A stretch of DNA of 64,000 nt from Mucilaginibacter cryoferens (GTDB taxonomy: Bacteria > Bacteroidota > Bacteroidia > Sphingobacteriales > Sphingobacteriaceae), in contig NZ_JACHCR010000002.1 of assembly GCF_014205845.1 (NCBI RefSeq), positions 269,078-333,077 of the forward strand, in the 5' to 3' direction. Numbering within the stretch: position 1 is the stretch's first letter; the number at the start of each line of letters is the position of its first letter. Positions 28,409 through 36,706 of this stretch are shown in pieces. The notes under the pieces were generated by a model. That model saw only the letters and a program-made list of their open reading frames with translations, was not told where the DNA came from and made no database searches. Position numbers and translations under genes: made by a program.

Positions 28409-30715
28409 ATGATGCTTTCAAAAGCTATTTATAAATGCCTTCCGCAATACTTCACGCTGGTGCTGTCAATTGTTTCTACATCAGTATTCGCCCAGGATGT
28501 GGTTAAATATGTGCAACCATTGGCGGGTACTGCTGTTGCTACAACAGCCTCGGCATTAAAACATGGTTCGGGCTATGCGGCCTCACAGGCTAATACCATA
28601 CCCGCAGTAACCACGCCATTTGCCATGACGCAATGGACACCAGAAACACAGGCAACCGAAAACAAGTGCGTACCCCCGTATTTATACAAGGATAGCCTGT
28701 TTTATGGCTTGCGTGGCTCGCATTGGTTAAGCGGTTCATGTACACAGGATTATGGCAGCTTTACCATTATGCCCATAACAGGTAAATTAAAAACAACCGG
28801 TTATCAAACCTCATTTAAACATACAGATGAACTGCTTACGCCTTACTTATACCAGGTTAATTTAGCTAAATATCAAATACAAGCCGCTGTAACAGCCACC
28901 CCGCGCTGTGGTATAATGCAGTTTACCATGGATAGGGCTGATAGCCTGTATTTGCTGGTTAAGCCCAATAGCGATTACCACGAGGGTTATATTAAAGTTG
29001 ATGCGCAGCACGGTGAAATTTATGGGTACAATCCGGCTCATCGTATATACCAGGGCTGGGGCAAAAGCGCCGGTTTTAACGGCTTTTTTGTTATCCGGTT
29101 TCAAAAGGCAGCAGGCCGTGCAGGTGTTTTTATAAATGATAAAATTTTAACCACCGCAACTGTAAAAAATCTCCCGGGTATAGGTGCCTACATGGGCTTT
29201 AAAATGGACAAAGGCGAAAAGTTGGTTATTAGCATAGGCACATCATTTACAAGTTTGGAGGGGGCGCGTAGAAACTTAAACGCCGAAATGCCTGTTTTTG
29301 ATTTTGATAGAACCGTTGCTTCCTGTAAGGCAGCATGGCAGAAAGCTTTAGGGCAAATTAATGTAACTACCAATAATGTTAAGGATAAGCGCATATTTTA
29401 TACAGCCTATTACCACACCATGCAGCAACCTCGCTTGTTTAATGATGTGGATGGCAGTTACCCCATGTTTGCCACGGCTTATAAAACCGCGAAATTGAAG
29501 AAAGGGAATTATTATGATGATTTTTCGATGTGGGATATTTACCGGGCCGAAATCCCTTTATATGAAATACTGAAGCCAAGTTTTGTAAATGACCTGGTAA
29601 GTTCGCTCATCATCAAAGGCAGGCAGGGGGGATGGATGCCAATTTTTCCCTGTTGGAACAACTATACTTCCGAAATGATCGGCGACCACACGGCATCGGT
29701 GATCAGTTCTGCTTATCTAAAAGGTATCCGGGACTATGATGTAAATGAAGCCTTTACTTTGCTTCAGCATAATGCTTTTGATACGCCGGTAAGCAAAAGT
29801 GATTACGTAGAGGGCAAAGGCCGCAGAGCCCTGTATAGCTATTTAAAATACCACTACATACCACTTGAAGACAGCGTACCCGATGCTTTTCATAAAAAAG
29901 AGCAGGTAAGCCGCACCATGGAGTATGCTTATGACGATTACGCTGTGGCGCAATTTGCCAAAAAACTAAACAAAAAAGCAGATTACAACGCATTGATAAA
30001 GCGTGCGGGATATTACAAAAATGTATTCGATCCTGCTGCCGGTATGGCGCGTGGCCGCTACAAAAATGGAAGTTGGATAGCTGCTTATGATGCCGATAAA
30101 AAGGAGAGCTATATTACCGAGGGCACACCCCGCCAATATACATTTTATGTGCCGCAGGATATACCGGGCCTGGCGCAATTAATGGGTGGTACTAACAAGC
30201 TGGAATCTGAATTGGATAGCTTGTTTCTGAAAAAGGAATACTGGCATGGTAACGAGCCTGGGCATCAGATTCCATTTATGTACAACTACACCCCATCGCC
30301 CTGGAAAACACAACAACAGGTACGTGAAATACTGGCAACCGAATACAGTGATGGTCCGGGCGGTTTGGGTGGGAACGACGATGCCGGGCAAATGTCGGCC
30401 TGGTATATGTTCGCATCTATGGGCTTTTATCCGGTTAACCCTATTTCCGGGGAGTTTTTGTTGTGTTCGCCGGTTTTTGATAAAATAGTGCTGAAGTTAC
30501 CTCATGGAAAAGTATTGACTATCAGTTGTCATAAAAAAACTAAATCCTCGGCGTATATATACCAGGTTAAGCGTAACGGGCTGCTGAACCCCAATAACTA
30601 CATCAGCTATAACGAAATTATGGAGGGGGGAAGGATTGAGTTTTTTATGCAGGATAAGCCAGACGTAAATTGGGCCACACAAGCTAAATATCAACCATCC
30701 GGAATGGTACGTTGA
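28409..30715 (+). CDS. Exported GH92 alpha-mannosidase
   Basis: The 768-residue protein has a signal peptide ('VSTSVFAQ'). GH92 blocks are clear: 'FYGLRGSHWLSGSCTQDYG', 'YDDFSMWDIYRAEIPLYEI', 'GGWMPIFPCWNNYTSEMIGD', 'WHGNEPGHQIPFMYNY' and 'GLGGNDDAGQMSAWYMF'. These calcium-dependent inverting exo-enzymes remove alpha-1,2-, -1,3- or -1,6-mannose, often from N-glycans or fungal mannan. It lies 75 bases after the acetyltransferase and is probably in the same operon. Two adjacent Met codons could start it. Confidence 0.93.
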   Translation: MMLSKAIYKCLPQYFTLVLSIVSTSVFAQDVVKYVQPLAGTAVATTASALKHGSGYAASQANTIPAVTTPFAMTQWTPETQATENKCVPPYLYKDSLFYGLRGSHWLSGSCTQDYGSFTIMPITGKLKTTGYQTSFKHTDELLTPYLYQVNLAKYQIQAAVTATPRCGIMQFTMDRADSLYLLVKPNSDYHEGYIKVDAQHGEIYGYNPAHRIYQGWGKSAGFNGFFVIRFQKAAGRAGVFINDKILTTATVKNLPGIGAYMGFKMDKGEKLVISIGTSFTSLEGARRNLNAEMPVFDFDRTVASCKAAWQKALGQINVTTNNVKDKRIFYTAYYHTMQQPRLFNDVDGSYPMFATAYKTAKLKKGNYYDDFSMWDIYRAEIPLYEILKPSFVNDLVSSLIIKGRQGGWMPIFPCWNNYTSEMIGDHTASVISSAYLKGIRDYDVNEAFTLLQHNAFDTPVSKSDYVEGKGRRALYSYLKYHYIPLEDSVPDAFHKKEQVSRTMEYAYDDYAVAQFAKKLNKKADYNALIKRAGYYKNVFDPAAGMARGRYKNGSWIAAYDADKKESYITEGTPRQYTFYVPQDIPGLAQLMGGTNKLESELDSLFLKKEYWHGNEPGHQIPFMYNYTPSPWKTQQQVREILATEYSDGPGGLGGNDDAGQMSAWYMFASMGFYPVNPISGEFLLCSPVFDKIVLKLPHGKVLTISCHKKTKSSAYIYQVKRNGLLNPNNYISYNEIMEGGRIEFFMQDKPDVNWATQAKYQPSGMVR

Positions 30716-30735
30716 TTTAGGTATATAAATAAAAT

Positions 30736-30776
30736 AAACATAACGTTGGCATCAAACCGAAAAACCTGTTATGTTT
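30736..30776. other. Inverted repeat between GH92 and SGNH genes
   Basis: Perfect 9-bp arms AAACATAAC / GTTATGTTT enclose a 23-base loop. The 83-base gap also leads into the SGNH gene 22 bases later. It could be a weak intercistronic hairpin or a regulator site; no T-run follows. Confidence 0.35.
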
Positions 30777-30798
30777 AAGGTAAATAAGATACAGCCCT

Positions 30799-31554
30799 AT
30801 GAAGGATAACAGAAGAAGCTTTATAAAGAAGATCACATTAGCGGGTGCAGCCGCTTTAACCGTACCTCAGATGGTTTCGGCAGCAGATATGCAAGAAGAG
30901 CTGAATACTGATGATGCAACTTCAAAAACTATTCTTTTTCAGGGCGATTCGATAACCGACGGCGGCCGGAGTACCGATACCGATTGGAACCATGTGTACG
31001 GGCAGGATTATGATTACCTGATAACCGCCCGAATGAATTACGACTACCCCGAACGGGACTTCAAGTTTTTTAACCGGGGCATAAGCGGTAATACCGTGGG
31101 CGACCTTGCTGCCAGATGGCAAAAGGATACGTTGGATATAAAGCCCGATCTGTTAAGCATATTAATAGGTGTTAACGATGTATACGGTGTAATAGTTAAA
31201 GGCGGGAAAGCCACCGCCGAAGATTTTGGAAACACCTACGATGGGCTTTTAGCACAAACCAAAAAGGCGTTACCCAATGTTCAGCTGGTGCTTTGCGAGC
31301 CTTTTATTTTAAATGTTGGCATGGTAAGCAAAGATCCCGAAACCTGGACCCGCGAAGTGCAAAAACGGCAGCCTATTGTAAAACAGCTGGCTATCAAATA
31401 CAATGCCTTATATGTGCCGTTTCAGCAAGCTTTTGATAAGGCTCTACTAAAAGCACCCGCCACGCATTGGATCTGGGATGGTGTACACCCGATGCCGGCC
31501 GGGCACGAATTGATGGCCAGAGAATGGCTTAAAGTTGTAAAAAGGCATCTCTAA
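30799..31554 (+). CDS. Exported SGNH/GDSL hydrolase, probable carbohydrate esterase
   Basis: The 251-residue protein has a Tat-like or Sec signal ('NRRSFIKKITLAGAAAL'). SGNH blocks follow in order: Ser51 in 'FQGDSITDGG', Gly in 'FNRGISGNTVG', Asn in 'LIGVNDVYG' and the Asp/His pair in 'DGVHPMPAGH'. Members of this group in PULs are mostly acetyl-esterases that clear O-acetyl groups so glycosidases can act. It is the last gene of the ECF-controlled block. The glycan specificity cannot be told. Confidence 0.88.
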   Translation: MKDNRRSFIKKITLAGAAALTVPQMVSAADMQEELNTDDATSKTILFQGDSITDGGRSTDTDWNHVYGQDYDYLITARMNYDYPERDFKFFNRGISGNTVGDLAARWQKDTLDIKPDLLSILIGVNDVYGVIVKGGKATAEDFGNTYDGLLAQTKKALPNVQLVLCEPFILNVGMVSKDPETWTREVQKRQPIVKQLAIKYNALYVPFQQAFDKALLKAPATHWIWDGVHPMPAGHELMAREWLKVVKRHL

Positions 31555-31650
31555 ACCTGCTGCATTTTACGTGCTTGCCGCTATACGTTGCAAAAAAAGA
31601 TAAATAATAAATATAATTCCTATAGAATTAGTAGTTTATAAAATTTATTC

Positions 31651-31658
31651 TATATTTG
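31651..31658 (+). promoter_or_regulatory. Bacteroidota -7 box TATATTTG before the Cys leader ORF
   Basis: TATATTTG matches the TAnnTTTG -7 consensus exactly. It lies 19 bases before the leader ATG, so transcription would begin within roughly 10 bases of it. The -33 region is AT-rich without a clear TTTG. Just upstream, AATTC-CTATA-GAATT (31616-31630) is a short inverted repeat that could be a regulator site. Confidence 0.55.
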
Positions 31659-31676
31659 CGATGTAAAAATACCACC

Positions 31677-31769
31677 ATGAATACTTTTTTAAATCCTGCA
31701 ACAGGGTTAAATAAATTTTCTTCTGCTGTTCTCCTACAGCCTATGTGTTGTTACTGCTGTTGTTGCTAA
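31677..31769 (+). CDS. Cysteine-run leader peptide (30 codons) before a sulfatase operon
   Basis: ATG at 31677 opens a 30-codon frame ending at TAA 31767-31769. The last eight residues read Met-Cys-Cys-Tyr-Cys-Cys-Cys-Cys, so six of the last seven codons are Cys. The first 22 residues are ordinary, with no lipobox or export signal. The ORF starts just after a consensus -7 box and its Cys codons lie in a hairpin (31743-31779). This is the layout of an amino-acid attenuation leader, here sensing charged tRNA-Cys. The genes downstream (SusC/SusD, two sulfatases, formylglycine enzyme) would supply sulfate for cysteine synthesis. Function is inferred. I know of Cys-rich leader ORFs from mycobacteria but cannot cite one for this group. 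Confidence 0.7.
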   Translation: MNTFLNPATGLNKFSSAVLLQPMCCYCCCC

Positions 31770-31856
31770 CACAACACATCCCGATACTTTTTTTTGATGC
31801 TTGCTTGTTTCCCTTTGGGGAGAGGTGTGTAGTATTCAAAACAAACATCAAAATAC
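31743..31856 (+). promoter_or_regulatory. Candidate attenuator overlapping the Cys codons
   Basis: Perfect 9-bp arms ATGTGTTGT (31743-31751) and ACAACACAT (31771-31779) enclose the Cys codons and the stop. T8 follows at 31788-31795. The T-run and following TTTTGATG...CTTGTTT (to 31810) can instead pair with AAACAAACATCAAAA (31838-31852), so two exclusive structures are possible. A ribosome paused on Cys codons would block the first hairpin. The 8-base spacer between hairpin and T-run is longer than in classic terminators. Confidence 0.5.
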
Positions 31857-31922
31857 TCATTTCGCAACATGCTTTAATCCCCTTAAAAAGATGAAATAAG
31901 ATTTACTCAATCCTTTAAATGA

Positions 31923-31963
31923 CACCGGCAAGGGAGCCTTGCCGGTGATCTGGATGGCAGATC
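31923..31963 (+). other. Two tandem hairpins in the 5' region of the sulfatase operon
   Basis: CACCGGCAAGG / CCTTGCCGGTG is a perfect 11-bp stem with loop GAG (31923-31947). It is joined directly to GATCTG / CAGATC with loop GATGG (31947-31963). No T-run follows, so it does not look like a terminator. It may stabilise the susC message or form part of the leader switch. I could not match it to a known riboswitch class. Together with the Cys leader it fills the 489-base gap before susC. Confidence 0.5.
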
Positions 31964-32043
31964 AGCCCGTAACGCCAATCACTAACTGATCGTCATCTCC
32001 CGTTTTACTAACAACTAAATATTAACATAAAACATTTAAATAT

Positions 32044-35000
32044 ATGGAAATATCTCTCCATGCAAAGTTTTTATATCTTTTTCGTACCTATAAAGTATTT
32101 AAACAAGCAGCCATTTTACTGCTGATACTTGTGCCATTTGCTTCATTTTCGCAAACAAGCAGTCCGTCGGTTATCAACTCCAAGCTGTATGGTAAAGTGG
32201 TGGATGCCACTAATAAACAGCCCATTCCGGGTGTTGTTGTGCGTATTAAAGGTACCACCCACGCGGTTGCCACCAATACCGATGGTGAGTTTAATTTTGT
32301 TACCGGCCAAAAATTTCCTTACACCTTACTGGTAAGCTTTATTGGTTACGATAAGGTAGAACTTAGCGTAAATGGCAGCCCGGTACAAATAGAGTTAAAG
32401 CCCGCCGTAAACCAACTTACCGATGTAGTGGTTGTAGGTTACGGTACGCAAAAGAAAAGCGATATTACCGGGGCCATCTCCTCGGTACCTAAAGAAAACC
32501 TTAACCAGGTATCCTCATCGGTTGATAATTTGCTGCGCGGTTCGGCGCCAGGGGTTAACGTAACCCAAAGCTCGGGCCAGCCGGGTGCTTCTGCCAGTAT
32601 CCGTATCAGGGGCGGTAATTCTATTACCGGTGGTAACGAACCCTTGTACGTTATCGATGGCTTTCCGGTATATAACGATAATGCGGCAGTTGCAACGGGT
32701 TCCGGTTCGGGCGCGGGTGTAAATGCACTGTCGACCATAAACCCTTCGGATATCGAATCGATCGAAATTTTGAAAGATGCATCGGCAACCGCCATATATG
32801 GTTCAAGGGGCGCCAACGGCGTTATCCTCATCAGTACCAAAAAGGGCAGGAAGGGTACCAGCGATGTATCTTACGGCGCTTACTACGGTCAGCAAAGGAT
32901 TACCAAAACCCTGCCGCTGTTGGATGCAACCCAATGGGCTAACCTGCGAAACGATATACTGGCCAGCACCGGCCAGGCACCATCCTTTACCGCCGACCAG
33001 ATTGCCGCCCTGGGCAAAGGGAGCGATTGGCAGGATGCCGCTTTTCGCCGCGCGCCCGTTCAAAATCATGAACTGAGCTTTACCGGCGGCGATGAACGTT
33101 CACGGTTTGCCATATCGGGTAACTATTTTAACCAGGATGGTATTGTGCTCAACACCAATTTTAAACGCTACTCGCTCAGGGCTAATTACGAGCGGGATAT
33201 ATCATCTAAATTTAAGATCGGATTAAACTCTACCACCAGCTATTCTACATCTACCGGAGCCGCAAGCAATACAGGCTCGGCAAGTTTAAGTAGCCCTAAC
33301 CTCATCACCAATATTATAACTACATCGCCGGTGGTGCCTATAAAAGATCAGAGTGGCAATTATAACCTCATTAATCCATACACCAGTGTGCCATCTAACC
33401 CGATAAGTGATCTGCTGAGCGTTATCAATAAAACAAATATCAACCGCTCGCTGGGTAACTTCTACGGCGAATACACCGTACTGCCCGGTCTAAAGGCTAA
33501 AGTTAGCCTTGGTGCCGATTTGCTGAGCACCAAGCAAAACTATTTTGCCGGGCCAAATACGGCCAATGGCTATGCTGTTGTAGGGATTGCAAGTGTAGGT
33601 AACGCAACGGTAAATACCTGGCTTAACGAAAACACGCTTACCTACGATAAGGTGATAGATAATAAACACTTTATCAATATACTGGCCGGGTATACCACTC
33701 AAACATCTACCGGCGAAGCAGCAACCGCCGGTTCTAAAAACTTTGTGAGCAGTGCAACAACTTATAACAGCCTGCAAAGTGGCTCGCAAACCTCTACGCC
33801 AACGTCAAGTGCGTACAGCTGGGCGCTTAACTCATACCTGGCCCGTATCAATTACTCTTATCTGCATAAATACAACTTTACAGTTTCTGGCAGAGCCGAT
33901 GGTTCATCGCGGTTTGGGGCGGGTAATAAATGGGGCTACTTCCCATCGGCAGGTTTTTCATGGAACGCGGCCGACGAGGATTTTATCAAAAATATTAAAT
34001 CAGTCAGCAGCCTTAAATTGCGCTTAAGCGCGGGCGAAACCGGTAACCAGGAGATAGGGCAATACCAGTCGCTGGCTACCTTATCGCCGGTTAATTACGA
34101 CTTTAATAGTGTGCTGATAACTGGTTTTGCTGCCAACAGGCTATCCAACCCAAATCTGAAATGGGAAAAAACAAAGCAGTATGATGCCGGTGTTGACCTG
34201 GGTTTATTAGACAACCGTATTAACCTTACGTTGGATGCTTATTACAAAAGAACCAATGATCTGCTGCTCAGTATCCCAATTCCATTATCAACAGGTTATT
34301 CAACCTCGCTGCAAAATATAGGTAGCGTACAAAACAAAGGCCTGGAAGTAGGCATCAATACAGAAAACATCAGCAGCGGCGCCTTTACCTGGAAAACATC
34401 ATTGGTATATGCTTTAAATCGTAACAAGGTATTGAGTTTGGGCGCGTCACAAACCTCGTTTTTTCCAGCTGTGCCCAATAGCACCCTGGGGCTTTTACAA
34501 CCGGTTAACATAAAGGTAGGTTTACCTTTGGGTACTTTCTGGGGCTATAAAACTGCCGGCATCTTCCAGTCGGCGGCAGAAATTGCCAGTTCGCCAACAT
34601 TGGATACCAAAGCCAACACCAAACCAGGCGACCGCAAATATGTAGATGTTAATGGCGACGGCCTGATAACTGCCGCCGATAAAACAAACTTAGGTAGCTC
34701 GCAGCCTAAATTTACCGGTAGTTTTACCAACACTTTCTCCTATCGCCATGTAGATCTGTTGGTGTTTTTACAGGGTTCTTATGGCAACAAAATTTATAAT
34801 GCCCTACGCCAGCAGTTGGAAATCACTAACCTATCTACAAATGCTTACGGCAGTGTGGCCGACAGGTGGACACCTACCAACCCTACAAACGACGTAACCC
34901 GTGCAACAAATTCGCCGGTGGCGCAAATGTCTGACAGGTATATAGAGAACGGATCGTACCTGCGCCTTAAAAATGTGGTGCTGGGTTACACATTTAATGG

Positions 35001-35196
35001 GGAGTTACTGAACAAACTCCGCGCTAAACAGCTGCGCATCTATGTATCGGCACAAAACCTGGCTACCGTAACCAAATACAAAGGCTACGACCCCGAGGTA
35101 AACTCTTTTGAACAAAATAACACCTCGCAAGGGATAGACTTTGGTGCTTATCCAAATTACAAAACATTTTTAGTGGGTTTAAATGTCACTTTCTAA
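32044..35196 (+). CDS. SusC/RagA TonB-dependent transporter (sulfatase operon)
   Basis: The 1050-residue protein has an N-terminal signal segment ('AILLLILVPFASFSQ') and a carboxypeptidase-regulatory-like domain ('GKVVDATNKQPIPGVVVRI'). The 'VVVVGYGTQKK' TonB box region, plug ('YVIDGFPVYNDN', 'ILKDASATAIYGSRGANGVI') and barrel follow, ending 'FLVGLNVTF'. It lacks the STN domain found in the SusC at 19.9 kb, so it is not an obvious sigma-signalling receptor. That fits control by the leader region instead. The cargo may be a sulfated organic compound; this rests on neighbouring genes. Confidence 0.94.
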   Translation: MEISLHAKFLYLFRTYKVFKQAAILLLILVPFASFSQTSSPSVINSKLYGKVVDATNKQPIPGVVVRIKGTTHAVATNTDGEFNFVTGQKFPYTLLVSFIGYDKVELSVNGSPVQIELKPAVNQLTDVVVVGYGTQKKSDITGAISSVPKENLNQVSSSVDNLLRGSAPGVNVTQSSGQPGASASIRIRGGNSITGGNEPLYVIDGFPVYNDNAAVATGSGSGAGVNALSTINPSDIESIEILKDASATAIYGSRGANGVILISTKKGRKGTSDVSYGAYYGQQRITKTLPLLDATQWANLRNDILASTGQAPSFTADQIAALGKGSDWQDAAFRRAPVQNHELSFTGGDERSRFAISGNYFNQDGIVLNTNFKRYSLRANYERDISSKFKIGLNSTTSYSTSTGAASNTGSASLSSPNLITNIITTSPVVPIKDQSGNYNLINPYTSVPSNPISDLLSVINKTNINRSLGNFYGEYTVLPGLKAKVSLGADLLSTKQNYFAGPNTANGYAVVGIASVGNATVNTWLNENTLTYDKVIDNKHFINILAGYTTQTSTGEAATAGSKNFVSSATTYNSLQSGSQTSTPTSSAYSWALNSYLARINYSYLHKYNFTVSGRADGSSRFGAGNKWGYFPSAGFSWNAADEDFIKNIKSVSSLKLRLSAGETGNQEIGQYQSLATLSPVNYDFNSVLITGFAANRLSNPNLKWEKTKQYDAGVDLGLLDNRINLTLDAYYKRTNDLLLSIPIPLSTGYSTSLQNIGSVQNKGLEVGINTENISSGAFTWKTSLVYALNRNKVLSLGASQTSFFPAVPNSTLGLLQPVNIKVGLPLGTFWGYKTAGIFQSAAEIASSPTLDTKANTKPGDRKYVDVNGDGLITAADKTNLGSSQPKFTGSFTNTFSYRHVDLLVFLQGSYGNKIYNALRQQLEITNLSTNAYGSVADRWTPTNPTNDVTRATNSPVAQMSDRYIENGSYLRLKNVVLGYTFNGELLNKLRAKQLRIYVSAQNLATVTKYKGYDPEVNSFEQNNTSQGIDFGAYPNYKTFLVGLNVTF

Positions 35197-35214
35197 CCTA
35201 ATAATCAAACACAA

Positions 35215-36654
35215 ATGAAAAAGATATATATACTGATAGGCGTGGCAAGTATCCTTTTTTCCTGCAATAAGCTGGACGAAAAGCCCACCGCTGTGATTGT
35301 AAAAGAACAGTTTTTTCAAACGCAGGCCGATGCCGTTGCCGGGGTAACCGCCGTTTATGGCGAGTTGGTGAGCGATGGAACCGAGCAGCCACTTTATGGC
35401 AGGGAGATCAACTTCCTTACAGATATGACCACTGACGATCTTTCTGCGGGGCCATCGGCAATTAACCCCAATGTGAGGGCGCTTAGCTCTATTACTTATA
35501 CCACCACCAATGATAGGGTGCAGGTTTTATGGCGACAACTGTATACTGGTATCAGCAGGGCAAATGTGGCTATTGATCAAATCTCGGCCATGTCTTTCGA
35601 CCAGACAACCCGCACACGATTGGTATTGGAAGCCAAGTTTTTACGCGCCCTGTTTTATTTCGACCTGGTGCGTTTATGGGGCGATGTGCCAATAGTGTTA
35701 CATGATCCCACATCTACCGACCTTAACAGCTTAAAAACTAATAGAAGTCCGGCTGCCGATGTGTACAAACAAATAATAGCCGATTTAACCGATGCGCAAA
35801 GCTTACCGGCAACCTATACCGGTGCAGATATTGGCCGCGCTACAGCCGGTGCCGCAAAAACGCTGTTATTGAAGGTTTATCTCACTCAAAAAGACTGGAC
35901 CGATGCAGTAGCTAAAGCAAAAGAGATCATTAATGGCCCATATGGTTACGGGTTGGTTACCAATTATGGCGATTTGTTTAACAAGGCCACCAAAAACGGC
36001 AAGGAACATATCTTTTCGGCACAGTTTGACTCAAATGGCGGCCTGGGTAATACCAGCACCCTGATGGGGGCGGCGTTTACCGGTTTTGGTGTGAGTGTAC
36101 CTGCCGATATCCCGGCCGACAGTTCGGTGTACAAACAGTTTAGCGCTAATGATACCCGTAGGGCAGTTACATTTTATACATCACTTACAAATCCGTCAAC
36201 CGGGGTTGTTAAAGTTTATCCTACCTTTTATTTCGGTAAATATGTTGATAGAACAGTACTGTTAACATCTAACCAAAGTGGTATCAACTTCCCGGTATTA
36301 AGGTATGCCGATGTGCTGCTGATGTATTCTGAAGCTTTGAACGAACTGGGTGGTGCAACAGCCGATGCTTATAACGGCATTAACCAGGTAAGGAATCGCG
36401 CTAACACCGGCGATCTTACACCCGGACTTTCGCAAGCAGCCTTCCGCGATTCACTTTATGCCGAGCGGAGGCGCGAGTTTGTACAGGAAGCCCAGCGCTG
36501 GTTTGACCTGGCACGTACAGGTAAACTGGTTGAAGCGGTTTCTAAAGTTGCCACAAAAACCAACGTAAGCGCTAAAAACTACCTGTTCCCTATTCCGCAA
36601 AGCGAAATAAGCATTAACGCGGGCTTAACGCAAAATGCAGGGTATACCAACTAA
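35215..36654 (+). CDS. SusD/RagB outer-membrane lipoprotein (sulfatase operon)
   Basis: The 479-residue lipoprotein has lipobox 'ILFSC' (Cys17). SusD features include 'LEAKFLRALFYFDLVRLWGD', 'VLRYADVLLMYSEALNELG', 'RRREFVQEAQRWFDLARTG' and the ending 'NYLFPIPQSEI...'. It pairs with the SusC 18 bases upstream. Transport pairs of this type can also serve non-glycan cargo, so a sulfate-ester substrate is possible. Three SusC/SusD pairs in this window are clearly different from each other in length and sequence. Confidence 0.94.
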   Translation: MKKIYILIGVASILFSCNKLDEKPTAVIVKEQFFQTQADAVAGVTAVYGELVSDGTEQPLYGREINFLTDMTTDDLSAGPSAINPNVRALSSITYTTTNDRVQVLWRQLYTGISRANVAIDQISAMSFDQTTRTRLVLEAKFLRALFYFDLVRLWGDVPIVLHDPTSTDLNSLKTNRSPAADVYKQIIADLTDAQSLPATYTGADIGRATAGAAKTLLLKVYLTQKDWTDAVAKAKEIINGPYGYGLVTNYGDLFNKATKNGKEHIFSAQFDSNGGLGNTSTLMGAAFTGFGVSVPADIPADSSVYKQFSANDTRRAVTFYTSLTNPSTGVVKVYPTFYFGKYVDRTVLLTSNQSGINFPVLRYADVLLMYSEALNELGGATADAYNGINQVRNRANTGDLTPGLSQAAFRDSLYAERRREFVQEAQRWFDLARTGKLVEAVSKVATKTNVSAKNYLFPIPQSEISINAGLTQNAGYTN

Positions 36655-36706
36655 TTAATAACTAAGGCTGTCGTTGACTTTGATGGCAGCTTTAAAATTA
36701 AATTGT

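Noticed and set aside
31770..32043. SAM-type riboswitch before the sulfatase operon
   Set aside because: I looked for SAM-I, SAM-II and SAM/SAH style cores and could not match them; the hairpins do not follow those layouts.
34296..34733. Antisense frames within the SusC gene at 32-35 kb
   Set aside because: They lie across the conserved beta-barrel coding region and have no independent support.
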